DNA of 27,610 bases from JAICND01 sp040905905 (GCA_040905905.1 JBBDQN010000036.1:1-27610); one strand, 5' to 3'; shown: positions 16,408 to 24,574, numbered from the stretch's first letter. The notes: generated from the letters alone by a model not told the origin. Translations and numbers: made by a program.

Positions 16408-16440
16408 AAGCCCTGGCCAGCGTGATGCCGGCCAGGGCTT
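16408..16440. terminator. hairpin terminator after the tRNA remnant
   Basis: A perfect 11-bp inverted repeat AAGCCCTGGCC (16408-16418) and GGCCAGGGCTT (16430-16440) surrounds an 11-base loop. The left arm is preceded by AA and the right arm ends in TTCT, so it can act as an intrinsic terminator of tRNA-gene type, although the T tract is short. Confidence 0.7.
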
Positions 16441-16543
16441 CTACCGTCAACTCAACCGGCAACGGGGAGTCGTGGTCCCTGGGGAGGTGCTGGATCTCCT
16501 TGAGGGTTTATGACGGGTCGACTTGAGCAACAAAGGAGGACAG

Positions 16544-17002
16544 GTGGACATCGCTTCGACACTGAGAGTGGTCGACGGTCACAGGTTGCCGGGACGGCCC
16601 GGTGTGACCGAGGGCCAGGAGTTGCGCGGCCTGGTCGGGACCGAGATCCCCACGGATCGGATCCGCGTCGCCATGGCAAGTTACGAGCCGGGCACCGTAG
16701 AGGCTCTCCACTGGCATCCGATCGAGGCCTTCTATTTCATCACCGCGGGACATGCCATCGTGCGTGACATCGAGGGAACCGAGACCGAAGCCGGCCCGGG
16801 CCACTTCGTCTACGCCCCCCCGGGGATCGGCGGCGCCCACGAGTGGAAGGCGGTGGACAACCTCGAGCTCCTGTCTGTACGGGCGATCGTCGAGTCGAGC
16901 CGCAAGCTCCAATTCACCGTGGACAAGGAGACGCTGCGTTCCTACGTAGATGTGTCCGACTTGGTCCGGCGAGACGCCATCGAGTTTCCCTCCCACTACT
17001 GA
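16544..17002 (+). CDS. cupin-domain protein
   Basis: 152 residues from GTG at 16544, chosen because AAGGAGG (16533-16539) lies just upstream; a TTG at 16523 would put that site inside the gene. Cupin motif 1 is GTVEALHWHPIEAFYFITAG (two His and the Glu metal ligands) and motif 2 is GHFVYAPPGIGGAHEW with the third His. A single-domain metal-binding cupin of this size could be an isomerase, a dioxygenase-like enzyme or a sugar-binding accessory protein; nothing in the sequence chooses. It faces the convergent alcohol dehydrogenase gene 44 bases away and opens the catabolic cluster. Confidence 0.85.
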   Translation: MDIASTLRVVDGHRLPGRPGVTEGQELRGLVGTEIPTDRIRVAMASYEPGTVEALHWHPIEAFYFITAGHAIVRDIEGTETEAGPGHFVYAPPGIGGAHEWKAVDNLELLSVRAIVESSRKLQFTVDKETLRSYVDVSDLVRRDAIEFPSHY

Positions 17003-17046
17003 TTGCGGATCGGCACGCCGACCGACGATATTTCGCTTTCATGGGA

Positions 17047-18093
17047 TCAGTCCCCGGGGTGGATCACGGCTTTCACGATGGATGGGTCTCCTTCGCTGAT
17101 ACGGGTGAGTGCTTCCTGCGTCCCCTCAAGCGGGAAGACGTGGGTGATCATCGGTGGCATCTCGATCTCGTCAGACACAGCCGCGCCGACACACGCCGCA
17201 TACGACGACGAGGTGTAGCTACGGGATGACACCACGATCAGCTCTCGGTTGTTGAACGCCGCGGTGGGAATCGGTATAGCGGGGCTGGAGTAGGTCCCGA
17301 GGACGACGACCATCCCGCCCGGCCGGGTCATGGCGCAACAGGCCTCTAGAATCGTCGGGCTCTCCCCGCCGACGCAGTCGAAGGTGATGTCGGCCTTCAC
17401 GTCCTCGGCGTCCAATGGAGCCGAGGCATCTAGGACCTTCGACGCGCCCAACTCGGCCGCCATGTCGAGCCGGGCCCGGCGAACGTCGCTGACCGTGGTC
17501 TCGATCCCCATTGCCCGGCACAAGGCGAGGATGCACAGACCGATCGGTCCCGCGCCCACGACAGCCACCGTGCTCCCGGGTGACACGGCGGCGCGGCTGT
17601 GGACGGCGTGGTGGGCGATGGCGAGAGGCTGGATGAGGGCGGCGGTGTCAAGTGAAAATGGTTCGGGGATCGGGTAGACGTTGCGGGCCGGGACCGCCAG
17701 GTATTCGGCGAGCCCGCCGTCCCCCCGGGAGCCAATCGTCATGTAGGCGACACAGCGGTTGGTGTGCCCGGCACGGCAGAACTCACAGGCGTGGCACGGC
17801 AGAACGCTGTCGACGGCCACCCGCTGGCCGGGAACAACCGTGTCCACGAGAGGGCCGATTGCCTCGATGATGCCGGCTGGCTCGTGGCCAAACCAACCAC
17901 CTGGTTTAACACGGGCGTGGCGACCCTCGAAAGAGTGAATGTCTGAGCCGCACAGGGCGTTTGCGGTGACCCGGACCAGGACTCCGTCGTCATCGATGGT
18001 CGGGATCGGCACCTCCTGGACCTCCACGGTCCTGACCGCGGTGAGGACCGCGGCTCGCATCATCCCGGTGCTGGGCGCGGTCAGAGGCTCCAC
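17047..18093 (-). CDS. zinc-dependent alcohol dehydrogenase (medium-chain dehydrogenase/reductase)
   Basis: 348 residues from GTG at 18093; ATG codons at 18063 and 18060 are alternatives. The catalytic zinc site is NALCGSDIHSFEG with GHEPAG, and the structural zinc lobe has four Cys in CHACEFCRAGHTNRC. The Rossmann motif is AVVGAGPIGLCILAL, followed by an acidic SDVRRARLDMA that suggests NAD+ preference. The length is normal for sorbitol/threonine/L-idonate-type dehydrogenases, which oxidise secondary alcohols of polyols or amino alcohols. It follows the small cupin gene by 15 bases on the same strand. The precise substrate cannot be read from the sequence. Confidence 0.92.
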   Translation of the reverse strand: MEPLTAPSTGMMRAAVLTAVRTVEVQEVPIPTIDDDGVLVRVTANALCGSDIHSFEGRHARVKPGGWFGHEPAGIIEAIGPLVDTVVPGQRVAVDSVLPCHACEFCRAGHTNRCVAYMTIGSRGDGGLAEYLAVPARNVYPIPEPFSLDTAALIQPLAIAHHAVHSRAAVSPGSTVAVVGAGPIGLCILALCRAMGIETTVSDVRRARLDMAAELGASKVLDASAPLDAEDVKADITFDCVGGESPTILEACCAMTRPGGMVVVLGTYSSPAIPIPTAAFNNRELIVVSSRSYTSSSYAACVGAAVSDEIEMPPMITHVFPLEGTQEALTRISEGDPSIVKAVIHPGD

Positions 18094-18108
18094 TCGCCCG
18101 GCTGAGCC

Positions 18109-18459
18109 TCAGCGTCGTTTCGGCTCGGGAGCGGTGATGACCAGGACGGTGGCCACCTCGTCGGAGCGATTTTCGACGAAATGGTCGGTTCCCTTCTCGA
18201 AAATGGCCGCCGACAATGGGGCGAGGGGGTATTCGCCGACTCCGTTTCCCGCTATAAGGGTTCCGCTGAGCCCAATATAGATCTGGATGCTCGTCTCATG
18301 TCGGTGGATGTCGGAGTGACCCCCGGGCTGCACCGTGGCGTGGGACACCCTCACGCTGCCGTCCGCCCCCATAGCCCGTGAGGCGAGACGGCGACTGGCG
18401 AAACCCTCGTGTCCCTTGGGCTGGTATTCGGCCAACGTGTCGAACTCGTGGAGCTTCAT
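18109..18459 (-). CDS. small cupin-domain protein
   Basis: 116 residues from ATG at 18459 with a clear AGGAGG 3 bases before it. Motif 1 reads GGHSDIHRHETSIQIYIGLSG, quoted here in parts: two His and a neutral residue where Glu is usual. Motif 2 is FEKGTDHFVENRSDE with His. The protein is all beta and lacks an additional domain. It is the first gene of a minus-strand pair with the alcohol dehydrogenase and is divergent from the GntR regulator. It could hold a ligand or act as an isomerase in the same pathway. Confidence 0.85.
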   Translation of the reverse strand: MKLHEFDTLAEYQPKGHEGFASRRLASRAMGADGSVRVSHATVQPGGHSDIHRHETSIQIYIGLSGTLIAGNGVGEYPLAPLSAAIFEKGTDHFVENRSDEVATVLVITAPEPKRR

Positions 18460-18589
18460 GGTCCTCCTATAACCTGAAATGCCCTTTCAATGGCGGTACC
18501 GTGTACTTCGGCGCGCAACTGTACAGGGCGCGGGTCGCGTCCACGCTGGATCGTTGCTCGTGTCCCGAGCCTTGCCGCTTGGTAGTCAC
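18460..18589. promoter_or_regulatory. divergent promoter region with GTAC palindromes
   Basis: Separates the minus-strand cupin/dehydrogenase pair from the plus-strand regulator. It contains GTGTAC (18501-18506) and the perfect palindrome CTGTACAG (18519-18526) about two helical turns apart. GntR-family operators usually have the form GT-N-AC, so these are candidate autoregulatory sites. They are weaker matches than the pair at 21232 and 23049. Confidence 0.4.
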
Positions 18590-19285
18590 ATGACAGAAAA
18601 ACCCGCTAGATCAAGCAATGTGAAGGGATGGGGATCATTGGCGGAGGTCGCCCACGCCCGACTCAAGGAGGCGATCCAGGCCCACGAGTTCGAGCCGGGC
18701 CAGCGGATGCGTGAGGCCGATATCGCCGGGTGGCTCGGGATCAGCCGGACGCCGACTCGCGATGCGCTCCGCCAGCTCGAATCCGAGGGCCTTCTCCGGT
18801 CGGCTCCCCGCAGGGGCCTGGTAGTGGCCACCCTGGACCATCACCGAGTCAGTGAGATCTACGACGTCCGCGCTGTGCTCGAATCGCTGGCGGCCCGCCG
18901 GGCGGCCCGCCAGGCGACGTCCGCCGAGATAGCTCTGCTCCGGGGCAATCTCAAACGGCAGGATGAGGCCGACCCGGAGGACATCCCGTTGCTTCTCGAG
19001 TTGAACCGCTCTTTCCACGGTGGAATCTATCAGGCGGCGCGCAACCGCTACCTGTTGTCGACCGTCGAAGCCCTCGCGACCCCGTTGGCGTTGCTGCGGG
19101 GGACGACCTACGCCCGTCCCGAGCGACGGATCGAGGCACTGGAGCAGCACCGTCGCATCCTCGCCGCCATGGAGAATCACGATGGGGATCTGGCTGCCCA
19201 TCTGGCGGCGGAGCACGTCCGGGCCGCCGAGCAGATTCGGTTGATGAACTTGGCTGAGAACCCGCCGAAAACAGTCGCCGAGTGA
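18590..19285 (+). CDS. FadR-subfamily GntR transcriptional regulator
   Basis: 231 residues from ATG at 18590; upstream in-frame sequence lies over the promoter and is not protein-like. The winged helix-turn-helix covers about residues 18-75: FEPGQRMREADIAGWLGISR, TPTRDALRQLESEGLL, and RRGLVVATL as the wing. The C-terminal helical FCD ligand domain (about 80-215) has the usual metal or acid ligand helices: LNRSFHGGIYQAARN, ALEQHRRILAAMENHD and LAAEHVRAAEQ. FCD regulators usually sense an organic acid and release operators when it binds. Its position inside the cluster and the shared operator-like elements suggest local control of both arms. Confidence 0.93.
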   Translation: MTEKPARSSNVKGWGSLAEVAHARLKEAIQAHEFEPGQRMREADIAGWLGISRTPTRDALRQLESEGLLRSAPRRGLVVATLDHHRVSEIYDVRAVLESLAARRAARQATSAEIALLRGNLKRQDEADPEDIPLLLELNRSFHGGIYQAARNRYLLSTVEALATPLALLRGTTYARPERRIEALEQHRRILAAMENHDGDLAAHLAAEHVRAAEQIRLMNLAENPPKTVAE

Positions 19286-19295
19286 GTCGCTCTCG

Positions 19296-20156
19296 TCACC
19301 AGTCCCGCTGCCGGATAGGGACGCAGAGACTCCCGATCAGCGGCGCCTCGACCGTGATCGTGTCCCCTGGTTTGACCTCGCCGACTCCGGCCGGGCTGCC
19401 CATGGCGATGACGTCTCCCGGTTGGAGTGTCACCACCTGCGACGCCCGGCTAACCATCTCTGGGATGTCCACAATGAGGTCGGCCAGGGTGGCGTCCTGA
19501 CGCAGCTCGCCGTTGCGCCACGCCTTGATCGTGATGGCCGACGGGTCCGGGATCTCGTCGGCGGTCACGATCCAAGGCCCGAGCGGGGTGAAGCCGTCGT
19601 AGGACTTGCGAAGTGTCCGTTCCTCGCGCTCAGTCTCGGTCATGCGGAGCGTTATGTCGAGCAGGAGGCTGTATCCGAGGACGTGGTCGAGGGCCTGTGT
19701 CTGCGTCACCGCCCGACTAGTCCGCCCGATGACCACGGCCACCTCGGCCTCGAAGTCGAACCGTCGACCGGAGAGGTTGGGGATGCCGACCGGTGTGGTC
19801 GGGTCGGCCACCGAGCGCGATGACTTCAGGAAGAATCCGAGCTCGCGGGCTGTTCCCGGGCCCGCGGTCAGGGGACCGCTCATCTCGTCCCGATGGGCCT
19901 GGAAGTTGAGGGGTGCCGCCAGCACCTGTCCCGGTAGGGGCACGGGGGCCCGCAGCGTGACCTGGTCGACGCCCACCCCCTGACCTCGGGCCACCAGCCA
20001 CTCAATTGTCGGCCGCAACGAATGGAACGAGCCCCACAGCTTCGGAGCGAACGAGGGGTCTCCCGGGATCCACCCGGGGAGGGCCGGGGTGAGATCGACG
20101 ACGAGGTCTCCCGATATGGCGCCGGGCCGGTAGTCGTCGTATAGGGCAAGTCTCAC
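19296..20156 (-). CDS. fumarylacetoacetate hydrolase-family protein
   Basis: 286 residues from GTG at 20156 with AAAGGG upstream. The N-terminal small domain is followed by the FAH fold. Metal ligands are visible as FDFEAEVAVVIG (two Glu) and LLLDITLRMTE (Asp). The KSYDGFTPLGPWIV and LQPGDVIAMGSPAGVGEVKPGD segments, typical of the C-C hydrolase/decarboxylase superfamily, come later. Relatives cleave beta-diketo acids (for example 2,4-diketo-3-deoxy sugar acids) or decarboxylate oxaloacetate-like acids. The gene lies 16 bases after the hydroxyacid dehydrogenase on the same strand and converges on the regulator gene. Function in the cluster is likely a late C-C cleavage, by inference. Confidence 0.92.
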   Translation of the reverse strand: MRLALYDDYRPGAISGDLVVDLTPALPGWIPGDPSFAPKLWGSFHSLRPTIEWLVARGQGVGVDQVTLRAPVPLPGQVLAAPLNFQAHRDEMSGPLTAGPGTARELGFFLKSSRSVADPTTPVGIPNLSGRRFDFEAEVAVVIGRTSRAVTQTQALDHVLGYSLLLDITLRMTETEREERTLRKSYDGFTPLGPWIVTADEIPDPSAITIKAWRNGELRQDATLADLIVDIPEMVSRASQVVTLQPGDVIAMGSPAGVGEVKPGDTITVEAPLIGSLCVPIRQRDW

Positions 20157-20172
20157 GGTTTAGCCCTTTCGG

Positions 20173-21171
20173 TCAGAGCCTGCTGGTGGGCTGGTCGAAG
20201 ACGGCGGCGTTGGCGACGAACCGCGGCCGGCGGCCTTGAAATGCGTCGGCTACCGCCGTCACGGCGGTAGCCCGCATCTCGGCGGTGGAAGAGTCGCTGG
20301 AAGCGGCACTGTGGCCGGTGAGGATCACGTTGTCGAAGGAGAGGACGACGCTGTCGGCACCGATCGGCTCCTCCTCGGTGACGTCGAGGCCGGCCCCCCG
20401 CACCGTGCCGGAGCGGAGTGCCCTGACCAGCGCCTCTGTGTCGACGAGAGCGCCGCGGGAGGTGTTGACCAGCGTGCAACCGGGTTTCATCTGCTGGAAG
20501 GCGGCGTCGTCGAACATGTGCCGCGTGTCTTCGGTGAGCGGAGCGTGGATGCTGATCAGGTCGGCTTGGCCCAGCAGCGTTGCGAAGTCGACGAACTCGA
20601 CACTGGTGGCATCGTTGGCGTAAGGGTCGAACACGACCATCCGGGAGAACAGGGGAGTGGCCTTGCGGGCAAGCTCGCGCCCGATCAGGCCGAACCCTAC
20701 GACCCCTAGCGTCAGCTCGGCCAGCCGCCGCATACCCGAGCGCGCCGCGGCGATGTCGGCGGTTGCCTTGGTCCAGCGTCCGGCATGGACCAAGGCATCG
20801 AGGGAGACGACCCGTCGTTCCAGGGCCAGCAGCAGGGCGAGAGCGTGATCGGACACCTCTTGGATCGACGCGTGGGGGACATAGGCGACTGGAATGCCGA
20901 GCTCCGTGGCCGCCGCCAGGTCGACGTTGTTCATCCCGGCCCCCCGGCGCACCACCACGCGGCATTTGGTCATGGCCTGCAGCGCGGCGCGGTCGATCGG
21001 CTCGACCGCCCCCACCATTATGGCGTCGGCCGTCCCCGCGTGACGAACGATGTCGTCGAGGCTCCACATCGGAACCACCTCGAGACGGGCTCCGAGGTCC
21101 GTGGTCAACCTTGCCTCGTGATGGGTTACAGGAGCCAGTCGCTCACTGTAGGCAACCGTGGGAGTGGTCAT
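20173..21171 (-). CDS. D-2-hydroxyacid dehydrogenase (phosphoglycerate dehydrogenase-like)
   Basis: 332 residues from ATG at 21171; a TTG at 21198 is less likely. It shows the split Rossmann fold of the family: GVVGFGLIGRELARKA nucleotide-binding loop, VVFDPYANDA after beta-2, catalytic Arg in NTSRGALVD, Glu in LDVTEEEP and His in ILTGHSAA. The substrate-domain VVVRRGAGMNNVDLAAATEL is also present. It reversibly oxidises a 2-hydroxy acid to a 2-oxo acid with NAD(P). It is transcribed with the FAH-like gene, so the products of one may be the substrates of the other. It is divergent from the creatininase-like gene. Confidence 0.92.
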   Translation of the reverse strand: MTTPTVAYSERLAPVTHHEARLTTDLGARLEVVPMWSLDDIVRHAGTADAIMVGAVEPIDRAALQAMTKCRVVVRRGAGMNNVDLAAATELGIPVAYVPHASIQEVSDHALALLLALERRVVSLDALVHAGRWTKATADIAAARSGMRRLAELTLGVVGFGLIGRELARKATPLFSRMVVFDPYANDATSVEFVDFATLLGQADLISIHAPLTEDTRHMFDDAAFQQMKPGCTLVNTSRGALVDTEALVRALRSGTVRGAGLDVTEEEPIGADSVVLSFDNVILTGHSAASSDSSTAEMRATAVTAVADAFQGRRPRFVANAAVFDQPTSRL

Positions 21172-21339
21172 CGGTGGCTGGGCCCGCGTAAGAGCCAAAT
21201 CAACGAGCGGCCTTCGGCGAGTTCACGGACCGCATACTACTGTATACTGACGATCCATAAGTGCCAGGATTGGTGGGTCGACGTCGCCAATCGCATGCAA
21301 GACCGTGCAGGCTGTCGAGAGACCCTTGAAGGAGACCAC
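21172..21339. promoter_or_regulatory. divergent promoter with 16-bp operator candidate
   Basis: The element at 21232-21247, read on the minus strand as GTATACAGTAGTATGC, consists of two GTATRC half-sites 10 bases apart in inverted arrangement. It matches 13 of 16 bases at 23049-23064. On the plus strand TATACT (21243-21248) is a good -10 hexamer inside it; on the minus strand TAGTAT is also -10-like. Binding of a regulator here would cover both divergent promoters. A strong GAAGGAGA site precedes the creatininase-like ATG. Confidence 0.55.
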
Positions 21340-22185
21340 ATGAACCCGTACAGCCTGCAAGACGTGTCGTGGGTCGAGGCTGAACGCTTGAGAGACGATG
21401 CCGCCGGTGTCGTCATGGTGCCATTCGCCTCAATCGAGGGTCATGGTCACCACTGCCCCCTGGGCACCGATTCGTGGATGGCCCAGGCCGTGACCGAGCG
21501 GGCTGCCGCCATCGCCAAAGTGCCGTTCACGCCCCTGATCCCGGCGGGCGTCTCCCCGCAACACCTGGATGACCGGCCGGGCTCGCTCACCGTCCGAGAG
21601 CAGATCTTCATCGAGTACCTGCGCGATGTGTGCCGCAGCCTCATTTCCAACGGCTGGACCAAGCTGGTGCTGGTCAACGGTCACGAAGGCAATATCCCGG
21701 CGGTGTGGAACGTGCTGCGCCGGATCAAGTACGAGACCGGCGCGCTCGGCGTCGGCCTCGACATCGGCGTGCTTATGAAGACCGCCCTCGACGACCTAGT
21801 CGAGAACCCGCCCGAGGAGTTGCCATCCTGGCACGCCAGCGAGATCGAGACCTCGCTCATGCTCGCCATCGACAAGGAAATGGTCGCCTGGGAGCTCGCC
21901 AAGGCCGAGTACCCCCACACCCCTGCGATCGTCGCCAGCTCCGACAAGTTCGTGCAGGACGCTGGGTTCTCGAAGACGATCAAGTTCAACGGGTACCAGG
22001 TGTTCATGCCTCAGGAGAACTCCGACTACAGCTACTCGAGCACGGTCGGCAACCCCGAGCGGGCTACCGTTGAGAAGGGCCAGAAGATGCTGGACCGCTT
22101 TGTCGAGATCGCCGTGGACCTCTGCAACGACCTGAAGAGACTGGACGTCAAGCCGCACACCACGGCTTTCAATGACCGGATGTAG
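21340..22185 (+). CDS. creatininase-family amidohydrolase
   Basis: 281 residues from ATG at 21340 with GAAGGAGA upstream; earlier in-frame sequence lies on the divergent gene and is shadow. Motifs of the metal-dependent creatininase fold are in order: ASIEGHGHHCPLGTDSW (Glu, His and Asp ligands), LVLVNGHEGNIPAVW and SWHASEIETSLMLAI (His/Glu). The family opens cyclic amides or related bonds (creatinine, formamides in riboflavin-type pathways, mycofactocin peptides). The usual HxxHxPxGTD is slightly altered (HGHHCPLGTD). It starts a plus-strand operon with the short-chain dehydrogenase and the flavoprotein, so the natural substrate is probably a lactam, lactone or amide intermediate; this is inference. 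Confidence 0.9.
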   Translation: MNPYSLQDVSWVEAERLRDDAAGVVMVPFASIEGHGHHCPLGTDSWMAQAVTERAAAIAKVPFTPLIPAGVSPQHLDDRPGSLTVREQIFIEYLRDVCRSLISNGWTKLVLVNGHEGNIPAVWNVLRRIKYETGALGVGLDIGVLMKTALDDLVENPPEELPSWHASEIETSLMLAIDKEMVAWELAKAEYPHTPAIVASSDKFVQDAGFSKTIKFNGYQVFMPQENSDYSYSSTVGNPERATVEKGQKMLDRFVEIAVDLCNDLKRLDVKPHTTAFNDRM

Positions 22186-22248
22186 CCTGTCAGGCTCCGC
22201 CGGGGCGACGGCCCTCAGGCCCGGCCGGCACCCGACACAGGAGATTCT

Positions 22249-23007
22249 GTGAAGGGCATCGCCGGATCGCTGTCGGTCGTGGTTGGAGGGAACCAGGGGA
22301 TCGGTGCCGCAGTCGCCCGCGAGCTGGCGAAGCAGGGTTCCGACCTGGTGTTGATCGGCCGCAATCCCGACACCCTCGCCGAGACCCTGGCCACGGTCCG
22401 CGCCGTTGGTGTGACCGCCACCAGCCAACAGATCGACATCAGCGACGTCGATGCACTCACTGCCGGGTGCGCCCTGATCCTCGATCAGGCGGGCGTGCCC
22501 CGTCTCCTCGTGAACTCGGCGGGCGGCGCTCTCCGGAAGGATGCCTTCGATGTCGAGCCCGCGGAGTGGGACCGGCTTATAGACACCCATCTCCGGGGCA
22601 CATTCTTTGCCTGTCAGGCGTTCGGGCGGGCCATGGCCGCCGAGGGGTACGGCAAGATAGTCAACATGAGCTCCACCTGGGCCACCAGCGCCGCTCGAGG
22701 CCGGAGCGTCTACTCCACCGCCAAGGCGGGCATCTCCCAGTTGACGGCCGCCCTCGCCGTGGAGTGGGCCCCCCTGGGGATCCGAGTCAATGCGGTGGCG
22801 CCTTCCGCCACCCGGACTCCGCGGGTGGTCGAACGTCATCAGGACGACCCGACCGCATCGCAGTTCTCAATCGACCGTATTCCACTGGGCAGGTTGGCCG
22901 AGGTAGAAGATGTGGTGGCCGCCACCTTGTTTCTCGCCTCGAAGGAGTCGGACTTCGTCACCGGTCACACCCTGTACGTCGACGGAGGCTGGCAGCACGC
23001 CAAGTAG
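22249..23007 (+). CDS. short-chain dehydrogenase/reductase
   Basis: 252 residues from GTG at 22249 with AGGAG upstream. A classical SDR: cofactor loop GGNQGIG (13-19), NSAGG around residue 90, catalytic Ser in NMSSTW, YSTAKAG (Tyr and Lys), and RVNAVAPS after it. The C-terminus ends LYVDGGWQHAK, as in FabG-like enzymes. RN rather than an Asp after beta-2 suggests NADP(H) preference. It lies 63 bases after the creatininase-like gene and 61 bases before the flavoprotein gene. Which hydroxyl it oxidises is unknown. Confidence 0.93.
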   Translation: MKGIAGSLSVVVGGNQGIGAAVARELAKQGSDLVLIGRNPDTLAETLATVRAVGVTATSQQIDISDVDALTAGCALILDQAGVPRLLVNSAGGALRKDAFDVEPAEWDRLIDTHLRGTFFACQAFGRAMAAEGYGKIVNMSSTWATSAARGRSVYSTAKAGISQLTAALAVEWAPLGIRVNAVAPSATRTPRVVERHQDDPTASQFSIDRIPLGRLAEVEDVVAATLFLASKESDFVTGHTLYVDGGWQHAK

Positions 23008-23048
23008 CCCAAGTGGTGCTGTAAGGGAAGATTTCCTGGATCCGGATT

Positions 23049-23064
23049 GTATGCAGTAGTGTAC
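23049..23064 (+). promoter_or_regulatory. operator candidate and possible leaderless promoter before flavoprotein gene
   Basis: GTATGCAGTAGTGTAC differs at three positions from the element at 21232-21247 (minus strand). TAGTGT at 23057-23062 has the TANNNT form and sits exactly 7-12 bases before the ATG at 23069. With no ribosome-binding site visible, a leaderless transcript is plausible. Confidence 0.55.
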
Positions 23065-23068
23065 TGAA

Positions 23069-24574
23069 ATGCTGCCTGAATCCACCGATGTGGTAGTCGT
23101 TGGCTGTGGCAACGCCGCTTTGTGCGCGGCATTGTCGGCGAAGGAGACGGGCGCCAAAGTCGTCGTACTCGAGATCGCGCCTGAGGAGGAGAGCGGCGGC
23201 AACTCGGCGTTCACCGCCGGTGCGATGCGGGTCGTGTACGAGAGCCGCGACCACCTCCTCGAGCTGATCCCCGATCTTTCCGAGGACGAGCTCGCCCGCA
23301 CCGATTTCGGTACCTACACCGCCAACGATTTCATCGACGACATGGCCAGGGTCACCGAGTACCGCACCGACCCCGATCTGGTCGAGATTCTGGTCCGCCG
23401 CAGCCACGAGACGTTGCTGTGGATGACCCAGCATGCTGTCCGGTTTGCGCCGATCTACGGCCGTCAGGCGTTCCAGGTGAAAGGCAAGTTCACCTTCTGG
23501 GGCGGCCTCACTATCGAGACGGTGGCCGGCGGTCCCGGACTCGTGCAGTCCCTCAAGGACGAATGCGCCCGGATGGGGATCCCGATTCACTACGAGTCCC
23601 GCGCCACCCGGCTGCTCACCGTTGACTCAGGCGTGAGTGGGGTCGTCGTCGAGACGCGTTCGGCCCAGCGTGTGATTCAGGCCGGCGCCGTGGTGCTCGC
23701 CTCGGGCGGGTTCGAGGCCAACCCGGAGTGGCGCACCCGGTACCTCGGTCCCGGGTGGGATCTGGCAAAGGTACGGGGAGGCCGGTTCAATATAGGGGAC
23801 GGGATCCGAATGGCCCTCGAGATCGGCGCTAGTCCCGCGGGCCACTGGTCGGGCTGTCATGCCGTGCAGTGGGACCGGAACGCCCCCGAATTCGGTGATC
23901 TGGCAGTGGGCGACGGCTTCCAGAAGCACAGCTATCCGTTTGGGATTCTGGTCAACGAGGAGGGAAAGCGATTCCTCGACGAGGGGGCCGACTTCCGCAA
24001 CTACACCTACGCCAAGTACGGCCACGTTGTCCTTGCCCAGCCCCACCAGGTGGCGTGGCAGGTGTTCGACGCCAAGACCGCTCACCTGCTTCGCGACGAG
24101 TACAAGATCCGCCAGGTCACGAAGTTCTCGTCCGACACTCTCGAGGCTTTGGCCGCCAGGCTCGAGGGGATCGACCAGGAACAGTTCTTTCGCACGGTCG
24201 CCGAGTACAACGCTGGCGTGGCGATCGACACCGAGTTCAACCCCAACGTGCGAGACGGGCGAGGTACCACCGGGGTCACGCCTCCCAAGACGAACTGGGC
24301 CAACACCATCGACACCCCGCCTTTCGAGGCCTATCAGGTGACATGCGGTATCACATTCACGTTCGGGGGACTCCGCATCGTTCCCGACACCGGCGCGGTG
24401 ATGAGTGTGACCGGAAGGCCGATCGGAAACCTGTTCGCCTGCGGCGAGCTCGTCGGTGGATTGTTCTACTTCAACTATCCGGGAGGGACGGGTCTCACCT
24501 CCGGATCGGTGTTTGGGAAGATCGCTGGGGCTTCGGCGGCCACGGCAGCCCTCCGTCAACAGCAACTGGGGTGA
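23069..24574 (+). CDS. FAD-dependent oxidoreductase of the fumarate reductase/TcuA type
   Basis: 501 residues. The N-terminal FAD motif is VVVVGCGNAALCAALSAKE (residues 8-26), followed by VVVLEIAPEEESGGNSAFTA. AGAVVLASGGFEANPEW in the middle and NLFACGELVGGLFYFN plus GGTGLTSGSVFGKIAG at the end complete the FAD site. This layout matches tricarballylate dehydrogenase TcuA and related flavoproteins (3-ketosteroid dehydrogenase and fumarate reductase folds) that desaturate C-C bonds next to a carboxylate. No signal peptide or heme domain is seen. As the last intact gene of the plus-strand set it may introduce a double bond in an acid intermediate. Substrate unknown. Confidence 0.92.
   Translation: MLPESTDVVVVGCGNAALCAALSAKETGAKVVVLEIAPEEESGGNSAFTAGAMRVVYESRDHLLELIPDLSEDELARTDFGTYTANDFIDDMARVTEYRTDPDLVEILVRRSHETLLWMTQHAVRFAPIYGRQAFQVKGKFTFWGGLTIETVAGGPGLVQSLKDECARMGIPIHYESRATRLLTVDSGVSGVVVETRSAQRVIQAGAVVLASGGFEANPEWRTRYLGPGWDLAKVRGGRFNIGDGIRMALEIGASPAGHWSGCHAVQWDRNAPEFGDLAVGDGFQKHSYPFGILVNEEGKRFLDEGADFRNYTYAKYGHVVLAQPHQVAWQVFDAKTAHLLRDEYKIRQVTKFSSDTLEALAARLEGIDQEQFFRTVAEYNAGVAIDTEFNPNVRDGRGTTGVTPPKTNWANTIDTPPFEAYQVTCGITFTFGGLRIVPDTGAVMSVTGRPIGNLFACGELVGGLFYFNYPGGTGLTSGSVFGKIAGASAATAALRQQQLG

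Noticed and set aside
21796..22839. Minus-strand frame of 347 codons opposite creatininase and SDR genes
   Set aside because: Shadow of two well-supported plus-strand enzymes; no domain motif.
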